From positions 600,262 through 664,261 of the forward strand of contig NZ_BMOU01000001.1 of assembly GCF_014647235.1 (NCBI RefSeq): a stretch of DNA of 64,000 nucleotides. The letters are read 5' to 3'. Below the pieces are notes generated by a model, which was not told the origin of the DNA, ran no database searches, and saw nothing but the letters and a program-made list of their open reading frames with translations. This document shows positions 41,458 through 49,697 of this stretch, piece by piece (the stretch's first letter is position 1; the number at the start of each line of letters is the position of its first letter). The translations under genes were made by a program, and so were the position numbers. The DNA comes from Haloarcula pellucida (GTDB lineage: Archaea; Halobacteriota; Halobacteria; Halobacteriales; Haloarculaceae).

Positions 41458-42330
41458 CTAGAGCAGGTCTTCGATGTGGTCCGCGACTTCCTCGGGCGTG
41501 TCGCCGACCGGGACGCCGTTGTCTTCGAGCGCCGAAATCTTCGACTCGGCGGTGCCGGTACCGCTCCCGGAGACGATGGCGCCGGCGTGGCCCATGCGCT
41601 TGCCCGGCGGGGCCGTGCGGCCGGCGATGAACCCGGCGACGGGCGTGTCCATGTGCTCGCCGATGTAGCGGGCGGCCTCTTCCTCGTCCTCGCCGCCGAT
41701 TTCGCCACACATGGCGACGGCGTGGGTGTCGGGGTCGTTCTCGAACAGTTCCAGCGCGTCGATGAAGTCAGTCCCGATGATGGGGTCGCCGCCGATACCG
41801 ATGGCGGTGGACTGGCCCAGACCGCGCTCGGTGAGGTTGTCGACGACTTGATAAGTCAGGGTTCCCGAGCGGGAGACGAGGCCGACGTTGCCCGACGAGA
41901 AGATGTTGCCCGGCAGGATGCCGAGTTTGGCGACGCCGGGCGTGATGAGACCCGGGCAGTTGGGTCCGACGAGGTAGGTGTCGGTCTCCTGCAGTTTTCG
42001 GTAGACCCGAGCCATGTCCTGGGTCGGGACGCCCTCGGTGATGGCGACGACGAGGTCCAGCCCCTTCGCGTCCATGGCCTCGAAACAGGCGTCGGCCGCG
42101 AACGCGGGCGGCACGAACACGACGGAGGCGTTGGCGTCCTCCTCGCGGGCGGCCTGCTGGACGGTGTCGTAGACGGGGACGCCGGCGACTTCCTGTCCAC
42201 CGCGTCCGGGGACGGCGCCGGCGACCACGTTGGTCCCGTACTCCAGCATCTGCTCGGTGTGGAACTTGCCCTCACCGCCGGTGATACCCTGCACGACGAC
42301 GCGCGTGTCTTCGTCGACTAGAACACTCAT
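41458..42330 (-). CDS. sucD: succinate-CoA ligase (ADP-forming), alpha subunit
   Basis: 290 aa. The CoA-binding Rossmann part includes [19 protein letters not shown]; the conserved NCPGLITPG follows near residue 125, and the phosphorylated histidine lies in [17 protein letters not shown] near residue 248. With SucC it makes ATP from succinyl-CoA in the TCA cycle. It overlaps sucC by 4 bp (sucC upstream). Its last 30 codons are duplicated, in damaged form, just downstream. Confidence 0.97.
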   Translation of the reverse strand: MSVLVDEDTRVVVQGITGGEGKFHTEQMLEYGTNVVAGAVPGRGGQEVAGVPVYDTVQQAAREEDANASVVFVPPAFAADACFEAMDAKGLDLVVAITEGVPTQDMARVYRKLQETDTYLVGPNCPGLITPGVAKLGILPGNIFSSGNVGLVSRSGTLTYQVVDNLTERGLGQSTAIGIGGDPIIGTDFIDALELFENDPDTHAVAMCGEIGGEDEEEAARYIGEHMDTPVAGFIAGRTAPPGKRMGHAGAIVSGSGTGTAESKISALEDNGVPVGDTPEEVADHIEDLL

Positions 42331-43475
42331 GCTTGCACCTCCTTCGCGTACTCGACGGCACGCTGGACGGCGTCCTCCAGCGTGTACTCTACCGTGACGA
42401 GGTCCTCGTTCAGAATCTCCATCCCTTCCTCGGCGTTCGTGCCGGCCAGACGGACAGTGACGGGTTTCGGAATCTCGTCGAACTGTTCTAAGGCCTGATT
42501 GATGCCCTGTGCGACTTCGTCACCGCGGGTGATGCCGCCGAAGATGTTGAACACGACGGAATCGACGTTGTCGTCGGAGAAGACCATGTCGAGCGCGTTG
42601 GCGATGCGGTCGGCCTTCGCGCCGCCACCGACGTCGAGGAAGTTGGCGGGTTCGCCGCCGTAGTAGTCGACGAGGTCCAGCGTGGTCATCACGAGGCCCG
42701 CGCCGTTACCGATGATGCCGACGTTGCCCGACAGGCGGACGTAGTCGAAGCCGTACTCGTCGGCCTTCTGTTCGAGTTCGTCGCCCTCCGCGGCCTCCTC
42801 GCTCATCTCGGCGAGTTCCGGCTGGCGGAACAGGGCGTCGTCGTCGATGTTCATGACGGCGTCGGCGGCGATCACCTCGTCGTCGCTCGTGATCATCAGC
42901 GGGTTGACCTCGACGTCGCTGCCGTCGCGGTCGTCCCAGAGCTGATAGAGCGTCGTCAGGACCGAGGCCACGTCGTTGGCGACGTCGCGGTCGACGCCGG
43001 CCTCGTAGACGACCTTCCGGGCCTGATAGGGATGCATCCCGAACGCGGGGTCGATGTGCTCGCGAGCGATGGCGTCGGGGTCCTCCTCGGCGACCTCCTC
43101 GATGTTGACGCCGCCCTTCGTCGAGACCATCGCCACGGGCTTGCCCTCGCCGCGGTCCATGGTCACGCCCACGTACAGTTCGTTGACGAAGTCGACGGCC
43201 TCCTCGACGAGGACCTTCGAGACGTGATAGCCCTTGAGGTCCATCCCGAGGATGGCGTCGGCGGCCTCGCGGGCTTCCTCCTTGCTCTCGACCAGTTTGA
43301 TGCCTCCGGCCTTCCCGCGTCCACCCACGTGGACCTGCGCCTTGATGGCGACGGGATAGCCGATGTCCTCGGCCGCGTCGACGGCCTCGTCAACTGTCTC
43401 GGCCAACTGCGAGGCGGGTGTCGGAACGCCCGCGTCGGCGAAGACCTGCTTCGCCTGGTATTCGTGCAATCGCAT
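42327..43475 (-). CDS. sucC: succinate-CoA ligase (ADP-forming), beta subunit
   Basis: 382 aa. The ATP-grasp domain starts [20 protein letters not shown] and contains [20 protein letters not shown]; the C-terminal CoA-ligase domain has [14 protein letters not shown] and [14 protein letters not shown]. It supplies the nucleotide-binding half of the enzyme. A TTTAAAA element near 43500-43508 lies about 28 nt before the ATG, so the sucCD transcript is probably leaderless. That element is shared with a possible small gene on the other strand. Confidence 0.97.
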   Translation of the reverse strand: MRLHEYQAKQVFADAGVPTPASQLAETVDEAVDAAEDIGYPVAIKAQVHVGGRGKAGGIKLVESKEEAREAADAILGMDLKGYHVSKVLVEEAVDFVNELYVGVTMDRGEGKPVAMVSTKGGVNIEEVAEEDPDAIAREHIDPAFGMHPYQARKVVYEAGVDRDVANDVASVLTTLYQLWDDRDGSDVEVNPLMITSDDEVIAADAVMNIDDDALFRQPELAEMSEEAAEGDELEQKADEYGFDYVRLSGNVGIIGNGAGLVMTTLDLVDYYGGEPANFLDVGGGAKADRIANALDMVFSDDNVDSVVFNIFGGITRGDEVAQGINQALEQFDEIPKPVTVRLAGTNAEEGMEILNEDLVTVEYTLEDAVQRAVEYAKEVQA

Positions 43476-43501
43476 GTCATACTATGAGGCGCGCGGCGGC
43501 G

Positions 43502-43508
43502 TTTTAAA
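43502..43508. promoter_or_regulatory. shared near-symmetric TATA element (sucC and small ORF)
   Basis: TTTTAAA reads as a TATA box in both directions and is about 26 nt from both the sucC ATG (43475) and the GTG at 43528, each the leaderless spacing. Confidence 0.45.
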
Positions 43509-43527
43509 TCCGTCTTTCTCGGTCGCA

Positions 43528-43662
43528 GTGGCCGGGAGTCTGGCCGAACAGAAGTGGCGGAACGTCCGGAAATGCGTCCCGGGACTGAACGATGTCACAC
43601 TCGTGAAAGAGCGCCTGATGGAGCGCCGTGCCCGCGGGGGACGGGACACCGCAGCCGAGTGA
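43528..43662 (+). CDS. possible 44-aa basic small protein
   Basis: The frame GTG 43528 to TGA 43662 encodes a basic, helix-prone 44-aa product (AGSLAEQKWRNVRKCVPGL, then VKERLMERRARGG). The basic charge is unusual for this proteome, which weakens the call, but the GTG sits 26 nt after a TATA element. It lies between the divergent sucC and sirtuin genes in an otherwise empty 225-bp gap. Function is unknown. Confidence 0.4.
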   Translation: MAGSLAEQKWRNVRKCVPGLNDVTLVKERLMERRARGGRDTAAE

Positions 43663-43700
43663 CCGATAGAGACACGGTCGCCGCCCCGTAACGGCCGTCC

Positions 43701-44459
43701 ATGAGTGAGGCCTACGACGACGCGGTCGACGCTATCACCGGAGCGCTCAGAGACGCCGACACAGCCGTCGCGCTGACCGGCGCGGGCGTGTCTACGGCCT
43801 CGGGCATCCCGTCGTTCCGCGGCGAGGACGGCATCTGGGAGCGCCGCGACCCGACGGACTTCCACCGCCGGCGACTCGACGCCGACCCGGAGGGGTTCTG
43901 GCGGGACCGACTGGAACTGCGTGCGGAGTTCTTCGGCGACGTGGACCCGACGCCGAACGCCGCGCATCTGGCACTCGCCGAGCTAGAGTCGCGGGGTCAC
44001 TTAGACGCCGTCGTGACGCAGAACGTCGACGGCCTGCACGACGCGGCGGGGTCCGAGCGGGTCGTCGAGCTCCACGGAACCAACCGGCGGGTGCGCTGTG
44101 ACGACTGCGGGGACCGGCTGCCCGCCGACGCGGCGTTCGAGCGGGCGGCCGACGGCGACCTCCCGCCTCGCTGTCCCTGTGGGGGCATCTACCGACCCGA
44201 CGTGGTGCTGTTCGGCGAATCACTCCCCGACGTGGCGATGAGCGAGGCCCAGCGACTCGCCCGCGACAGCGACGTGTTCCTCGCCGTCGGGTCGTCGCTG
44301 TCGGTCAGGCCCGCGTCGCTGCTACCGAAGATAGCGGCCGACGCCGAGGCGACGCTGGTCGTCGTGAACTTCGAGGAGACGCCGCGAGATTCGGCGGCCG
44401 ACCACGTGATACGGGCCGACGTGACCGACGTGCTGCCGGCCGTCGTCGACCGACTCTAG
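43701..44459 (+). CDS. NAD-dependent protein deacylase (sirtuin)
   Basis: 252 aa. The Sir2 signature motifs are present: ALTGAGVSTASGIPSFRG near residue 24, TQNVDGLHDAAG near residue 110, the catalytic histidine in ELHGTNRRVRC, two zinc cysteine pairs (CDDC and CPCG) and VGSSLSVRPASLLP. It removes acyl groups from lysines using NAD, in the cytosol. It converges on the DUF5793 gene with a 4-bp overlap. Confidence 0.94.
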   Translation: MSEAYDDAVDAITGALRDADTAVALTGAGVSTASGIPSFRGEDGIWERRDPTDFHRRRLDADPEGFWRDRLELRAEFFGDVDPTPNAAHLALAELESRGHLDAVVTQNVDGLHDAAGSERVVELHGTNRRVRCDDCGDRLPADAAFERAADGDLPPRCPCGGIYRPDVVLFGESLPDVAMSEAQRLARDSDVFLAVGSSLSVRPASLLPKIAADAEATLVVVNFEETPRDSAADHVIRADVTDVLPAVVDRL

Positions 44460-44887
44460 AGTTCGACCCCGCCGGGGATGAGGCTCTGCTGCCGGAGGAG
44501 GCTGCCGTCGTGGTCGTAGACGAGGAGCGTCCGCTTCTCGTAGACCAGCGATTTGCCCTCACTGTCGGTCAGACGGACCTCGTACTCGCCGTCGTCGTCC
44601 CGGCGCTCGGCGGCCGTAACGAGAGCCTGCATCTCGTCGACGGCGGCAGCCACTTCGAGGACGAACTCCCCGGTCAGGCGGTTCGTAAGGGAGAGGACGC
44701 CGCTGTCGGCCCCGGCCTGTCTGCGGAAAGCGACGTCTACCTCGTCCGCATCGAGGGTCCCGTCTGTGGTCGTTGTGAGGCGCTCGCGGAGTGCCCCCGA
44801 CGGACCGTCGTAGTCGATACTGATGGTCGGGGTGCCGTCGTCGTCGGGTTTGCTGTCGATGTCGACGGTGAAGTTGTCGCGCCTCAT
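44456..44887 (-). CDS. DUF5793 family haloarchaeal protein
   Basis: 143 aa from ATG 44887, MRRDNFTVDI. The pattern ISIDYDGPSGALRERL, LDADEVDVAFR, LTNRLTGEFVLEV and the C-terminal TLLVYDHDGSLLRQQSLIPGGVEL matches the haloarchaeal DUF5793 family as I remember it. It is soluble, acidic and of unknown function, present in most haloarchaea. It is divergent from the following membrane gene. Confidence 0.82.
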   Translation of the reverse strand: MRRDNFTVDIDSKPDDDGTPTISIDYDGPSGALRERLTTTTDGTLDADEVDVAFRRQAGADSGVLSLTNRLTGEFVLEVAAAVDEMQALVTAAERRDDDGEYEVRLTDSEGKSLVYEKRTLLVYDHDGSLLRQQSLIPGGVEL

Positions 44888-45008
44888 TCGGGTGATTATA
44901 GGTTGGGGACCGCCCGCCATGAACGTAACGGCGGTGCCACCACCGCAAGGGTCTTATCCGCGCCCTTTCGGTAGCTTTTACCCCCTGCCTGCTGGCCCTG
45001 CAGACAGG

Positions 45009-45509
45009 ATGGCGTGGGTCAAATCTGAGTACGCTGGCGAACTGGCGGTGCTGTCGACGTGGCTGGTCACCCTCGCGCCGTGGTCGGCGTCGGTGTTCGA
45101 GGCCGCTGGACTGACCGTGGTCGCGCTTCGCTTTCTCCCCTTCCGGTTCCAGTTCATCTTCGGCGCGGCACTCCAGAACGAGCGGCCGTTTCTCTGGGCC
45201 TGGGAAGTGGCGGCCTTTCAGTCGTCGCCGGAACTTACGCTGGCCGGGTATCTCGGCTTCGCCGCCTTCGTCGCGTCCTCGATCCCGTTCGCTCTGAGCC
45301 TGTTCTACTACTTCGAGGAGGGGCGCCTCGCCGCAGCGCTTCCAGTCGACCCCGTCCGCGTCTTCGGCGCACTGCTCGCGCTCGTAGCGCTCTTGACACT
45401 CGCCGCGACAGTGCTGTTCGTCCGGTACTTCCCGGGGTTTTCCCTGCCCGTCGGTGCCCTCGTCGCCGCCGTCCTCGCGTACCTCTTGCTCACCGTCGAC
45501 CGGACGTAA
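45009..45509 (+). CDS. four- to five-helix membrane protein, haloarchaeal family
   Basis: 166 aa from ATG 45009. Hydrophobic helices are LAVLSTWLVTLAPWSASVF, TVVALRFLPFRFQFIF, LGFAAFVASSIPFALSLFYYF and two near the C-terminus. A CTTTTA element near 44974 sits about 30 nt upstream. It may belong to a haloarchaeal DUF family (I recall DUF7549, unverified). It lies upstream of the pilus ATPase but is not a pilin: it has no prepilin-type signal. Confidence 0.72.
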   Translation: MAWVKSEYAGELAVLSTWLVTLAPWSASVFEAAGLTVVALRFLPFRFQFIFGAALQNERPFLWAWEVAAFQSSPELTLAGYLGFAAFVASSIPFALSLFYYFEEGRLAAALPVDPVRVFGALLALVALLTLAATVLFVRYFPGFSLPVGALVAAVLAYLLLTVDRT

Positions 45510-45530
45510 CGACTGGCGAGTCGGCGAGCG

Positions 45531-45540
45531 AATTTAAGTA
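45531..45540 (+). promoter_or_regulatory. TATA element of the pilus-type operon
   Basis: AATTTAAGTA predicts a transcription start near 45560, giving the ATPase gene a leader of about 35 nt. Confidence 0.45.
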
Positions 45541-45593
45541 GGTGGCCACACTATGGCACGTAAATCGCGACTGCGTGCGGTCTCTCACCACTG

Positions 45594-47216
45594 ATGTCTA
45601 ACCCCGAGACTCCCGACCCCGGCGACGTCGTCAAGGACCCACTGGGCCACGTCCAGTCGTGGCTCTCTCGAACCGCGACGATTCTCTCCGGCGCTGCCGT
45701 CCCCGAGTCGAACTACGACCCCGGTCGACACGGGTCGCTCGTGAGCTTCGACGGGCTGGACGGGCTCGAGGAGTTAGAGCGCTACTGGCTCAACGCGCCG
45801 TTCGCGTTCGTCTCTATCAACTACGACCCCGACAACGACGAACACCGCTATCACGTCGTCGAACCGTCGCTGACAGATATCGAGCGGGAACTGCTCGACC
45901 GACTCTTCGAAGACATCAGGGGGCCGCTCATCTACCGGAACGACGTCGACAGCGACCCCGAACGGGCACTCGGAGAAGAGTTGCGTAACCGACTCGAAGA
46001 GTACGGCGTCGTCGTCGAAGCCGAGACGTTCTACCGCCTGTTTTACTACCTCTATCGGTCCTTTCAGGGGTACGGGCACATCGACCCGCTGATGCACGAC
46101 CCCAACATCGAGGACATCTCCTGTGACGGGCCGGATCTCCCCATCTTCGTCTACCACGACGGCTACACCGACATCGAGACGAACATCGTCTACGACGGGG
46201 GGGAACTGGACGACTTCGTCATCCAGTTGGCACAGCGCTCAGGCCAGCACGTCTCCGTCTCCGACCCCGTCGTCTCGACGACGCTGCCCGACGGGTCGCG
46301 TATCGAACTCGCGCTGGGACAGGAGGTGACCCCGCGCGGGTCCGCGTTCACTATCCGGAAGTACGCCGACGAACCGTTCACGCCCATCGACCTGCTGGAG
46401 TATGGCACCTTCTCGCTGGAGATGCTCGCGTACCTCTGGCTGGCTATCGAGTCCAACAAGTCGCTCATCTTCGCCGGGGGGACCGCGGCCGGCAAGACCA
46501 CCTCGATGAACGCGCTGGCGATGTTCGTCCCGCCGCGCTCGAAAGTGCTGACCATCGAGGACACCCGCGAACTGTCGCTGTACCACGACAACTGGCTCTC
46601 CTCGGTGACTCGCGAGCGTCTCGACGAGTCCGACATCACGATGTACGACCTCCTGCGCTCTGCGCTCCGACACCGCCCGGAGTACATCATCGTCGGCGAG
46701 GTGCGCGGGGAGGAGGCCATCACGCTGTTTCAGGCGATGAACACCGGCCACACGACGTTTTCGACGATGCACGCCGACTCCGTCCAGACCGTCATCAACA
46801 GGCTGGAAAACGAACCGATCAACGTCCCGCGGCCGATGGTCCAGAGCCTCGACATCCTCTGTGTGCAGGTGCTGGCCCGGTCGGGTGACGAACGCGTCCG
46901 CCGTGCGAAGACGCTCGCCGAGATAGAGGGCATCGACCAGCGGACCGGCGAACTCGACTACTCGACGAGTTACTCGTGGCAGGCCACCGAGGACCGTTTC
47001 GCCGAACGCAACAGCGAACTCCTCGATGAGATCCGGCAGGAACGCGGGTGGAACCAGTCGGAACTGCTCCGGGAGATGAACGACCGCAAGCGCTTCCTCC
47101 GATACCTCCACGAGCAGGGCGTCTCCGACTACCGGCGATTTACCGCGATGGTCAACAAGTACTACGCCGACAAGGACGAGGTGCTGGCCCGAATCGGGAC
47201 CGACGTGACGGCCTAA
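45594..47216 (+). CDS. type II/IV secretion ATPase (GspE/PilB-type, pilus assembly)
   Basis: 540 aa. The N-terminal domain is followed by the family core: GYGHIDPLMHDPNIEDISCDG near residue 165, Walker A FAGGTAAGKTTSMNAL (Lys301), the Asp box IEDTRELSL, Walker B YIIVGEVRGEEAI and the His box STMHADSVQTVINRLE. It is a hexameric cytosolic motor for type IV pilus-like filaments. It is followed after 1 bp by the membrane platform gene. No pilin or prepilin peptidase is present nearby. Confidence 0.94.
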   Translation: MSNPETPDPGDVVKDPLGHVQSWLSRTATILSGAAVPESNYDPGRHGSLVSFDGLDGLEELERYWLNAPFAFVSINYDPDNDEHRYHVVEPSLTDIERELLDRLFEDIRGPLIYRNDVDSDPERALGEELRNRLEEYGVVVEAETFYRLFYYLYRSFQGYGHIDPLMHDPNIEDISCDGPDLPIFVYHDGYTDIETNIVYDGGELDDFVIQLAQRSGQHVSVSDPVVSTTLPDGSRIELALGQEVTPRGSAFTIRKYADEPFTPIDLLEYGTFSLEMLAYLWLAIESNKSLIFAGGTAAGKTTSMNALAMFVPPRSKVLTIEDTRELSLYHDNWLSSVTRERLDESDITMYDLLRSALRHRPEYIIVGEVRGEEAITLFQAMNTGHTTFSTMHADSVQTVINRLENEPINVPRPMVQSLDILCVQVLARSGDERVRRAKTLAEIEGIDQRTGELDYSTSYSWQATEDRFAERNSELLDEIRQERGWNQSELLREMNDRKRFLRYLHEQGVSDYRRFTAMVNKYYADKDEVLARIGTDVTA

Positions 47217-47217
47217 C

Positions 47218-49659
47218 ATGGCGCTGAACCCGCTGGGATTGGCACCGCTTGCCGTCGTCGTCGGCATCCTCGGTATCGTCGGCCTCGCGTCGGTCGACGA
47301 TGGGGTCGACCGGCGTCTGACGCGCCTCTCGCGACGGCTTTTCGGACGGTACGTGACCGTCTCGACCGAGCGCGAACGCCAGTTGGAGGCGGCGTACATC
47401 GGCCAGACGTACCGGGGATACGCCGCCCGGACGTTCCTGTACACTGGGCTAGCCGCCATCGGCGGCGCCGTCGTCGGGGCGTACACCGTCGGTGGATTCT
47501 TGCTCGCCGTCCCGGCCATCGTCGACCTGCTCATGGGCTTGCCGCCGACGATGGTCGCTGCGTTCGGCATCCGCGGGTTCGAACTCGTCCTCACCTCGAA
47601 TCAGACGCTGTTGGTTCTCATCGGCAGCGGCGTCGCTGGCGGCGTCCTGGCCGCCGCGCTGACCTACACCCTTCGCTGGGAACTCCCGAAGAACACCGCC
47701 GAGGTGCGACAGCGGAACATCGACGAGGGGATGACCCGGACCATCGCGTTCATGTACGCGCTCTCGCGGGGTGGCATCGCGTTCCCCGAAGTGATGGGGT
47801 TACTCGCCCGGAACGACGAGATATACGGGGACACGGCCCGTGAGATGGCCGTCGCCGTCCGCGAGATGGATATCTTCGGCCGGGACATGATATCGGCCAT
47901 CGAGCGGATGTCCAACCGGACGCCGAGCGACCGGTTCGAGACGTTCGCGGAGAACCTCTCGAGTGTCCTCCAGAGCGGCCAGTCGCTCTCGACGTTCCTC
48001 CGAAACCAGTACGAGCGTCACCACGAGGAGGCCGCCGAACGGCAGGCCGACCTGCTGGAATCGCTCGCGACCATCGCCGAGGCGTACGTGACGATATTCG
48101 TCGCCGGGGTGCTGTTCCTCATCACCATTCTGCTCGTGTTCGGCCTGACGACCTCCGACACGCTCGGGTTCCTCCAGATGCTCGCGTATCTCGCCATCCC
48201 GCTCGCGAACGTCGGATTCATGGTGTACCTGAGCCAGACCCTCGACGCCCTCGGTATCGGCGACGGTGGGAACACCGACGTCCTCGACCGCGAGCAGACG
48301 GCGACGCTCGGTCGCCCGGCGGCACCACGGGACCGGACCGGACTGACCGACGGGGGCGTCGTCCCCGGGACGGACCAGAACTGGGGCCGCCTCCAGTTCC
48401 ACGACCGACTCCGGTCGGTCAGGCGGGTACTTCGCTCGCCGACCCAGACCCTCCTCTGGAACCCGACGCACGTGCTGTACATCGCGGTGCCGGTGGCCGT
48501 GGTCAGCTTCGCCGTTCGCGCCCCCGTCGCATTCCAGACGAGCGTCGTCAACGTCCGGTTGCTGGACGACCTCGTGGTACAATCGGTGTTGCTCGTACTC
48601 GGTTCCTTTGCCGTCGTTCGGACGTTGTACTCCCGGCGCATCCGACGTATCGAGGACGCGACGCCGGAGCTACTGGAACGCCTCGCGAGCCTCAACGAAG
48701 CGGGGATGACGTTCGTAGAGAGCATCCGCAGGGTGCGCGGCAGCGACGTCGGCGTCCTCTCGCCGGAAATCGACCGCATCTGGGCGGACATCCAGATGGG
48801 CGCGAACGTCGACGACGCACTCGTTCGGTTCGGTCGTCGCATCCGGACGGTGTCTGTCACCCGCGTCGTGACGCTGCTGACGAACGCGATGCGAGCGTCC
48901 GGGCAACTGGGGCCAGTCCTGCGTATCGCCGCGACTCAGTCCCGGGCGGACCGGCGGCTTCGGAACCGTCGACGCCAGCAGATGCTCACCTATCTTGTGG
49001 TCATCTACGTCTCCTTTCTCGTCTTCCTCGTCATCATCGTCGCCGTCCAGGAGGTGCTGGTCCCAGCGCTCCCGTCGTCGGTGCCGACGCCGCCGTCCGG
49101 GAACAGACTGGGCGTGGGAACCGACCAGTTCGCTCGCCTCGGGCAGATAGACAAGGCCGCGTACACGCTGGTCTTTTTCCACACCGCGCTCATCCAGGCC
49201 GTCCTGACCGGATTCATCGGCGGCCAACTGGGCGAGGGCACGCTCAAGGACGGGGCGAAACACGCCGCGGTCTTGCTGGGTGTCGCCTACGTCGCGTTCG
49301 TTCTGCTCTCCTCGCCCGTCGCGTCGCTGACGGTGGACCAGCCGACGGTACAGAGCGGCGAACTGACGGTCGACTCCGCCTCGCTCTCCTCCGGCGGGTT
49401 CGTCGTCGTCCACGCCTACGACGCCGACGGCGAGGTCATCGGGGTGTCTCCGTACCTCGAACCCGGGACGCACCGTGACGTGGCGATTCAGGTAGACGAC
49501 CCGCCCGCGTCCGGCCGGACCGTCGTCCTCGTCGTCCACCAAGACACGAACGGCAACGGACTGTTCGACTACGACTTCGGTACCCCCGGCGGACCCGACG
49601 CCCCCTACCCCGCGCCCGGACAGCAAAACACCGTCGCTATCGAAGTCGAACTCCGGTGA
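47218..49659 (+). CDS. TadC/PilC-type pilus assembly membrane protein with C-terminal DUF7282-like domain
   Basis: 813 aa. Two T2SSF domains can be seen: helices plus MTRTIAFMYALSRGGIAF and DRFETFAENLSSVLQSGQSL in the first, and ERLASLNEAGMTFVESIRRV with DALVRFGRRI in the second, each with membrane helices. After the last helix, residues about 705-813 form a soluble beta domain: LTVDQPTVQSGELTVDSASL, FVVVHAYDADGEVIG and VLVVHQDTNGNGLFDY, typical of DUF7282. It would lie outside the membrane. It forms the platform for the ATPase just upstream. Confidence 0.9.
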   Translation: MALNPLGLAPLAVVVGILGIVGLASVDDGVDRRLTRLSRRLFGRYVTVSTERERQLEAAYIGQTYRGYAARTFLYTGLAAIGGAVVGAYTVGGFLLAVPAIVDLLMGLPPTMVAAFGIRGFELVLTSNQTLLVLIGSGVAGGVLAAALTYTLRWELPKNTAEVRQRNIDEGMTRTIAFMYALSRGGIAFPEVMGLLARNDEIYGDTAREMAVAVREMDIFGRDMISAIERMSNRTPSDRFETFAENLSSVLQSGQSLSTFLRNQYERHHEEAAERQADLLESLATIAEAYVTIFVAGVLFLITILLVFGLTTSDTLGFLQMLAYLAIPLANVGFMVYLSQTLDALGIGDGGNTDVLDREQTATLGRPAAPRDRTGLTDGGVVPGTDQNWGRLQFHDRLRSVRRVLRSPTQTLLWNPTHVLYIAVPVAVVSFAVRAPVAFQTSVVNVRLLDDLVVQSVLLVLGSFAVVRTLYSRRIRRIEDATPELLERLASLNEAGMTFVESIRRVRGSDVGVLSPEIDRIWADIQMGANVDDALVRFGRRIRTVSVTRVVTLLTNAMRASGQLGPVLRIAATQSRADRRLRNRRRQQMLTYLVVIYVSFLVFLVIIVAVQEVLVPALPSSVPTPPSGNRLGVGTDQFARLGQIDKAAYTLVFFHTALIQAVLTGFIGGQLGEGTLKDGAKHAAVLLGVAYVAFVLLSSPVASLTVDQPTVQSGELTVDSASLSSGGFVVVHAYDADGEVIGVSPYLEPGTHRDVAIQVDDPPASGRTVVLVVHQDTNGNGLFDYDFGTPGGPDAPYPAPGQQNTVAIEVELR

Positions 49660-49697
49660 CGCTGGCTTTACGGTCACCTATCGGGTAGAGGTGGCCG

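Noticed and set aside
45553-45594. 13-codon leader peptide ending in TGATG at the pilus ATPase start
   Set aside because: The TATA element is only about 18 nt before its ATG, so the ATG would lie upstream of the expected transcript start.
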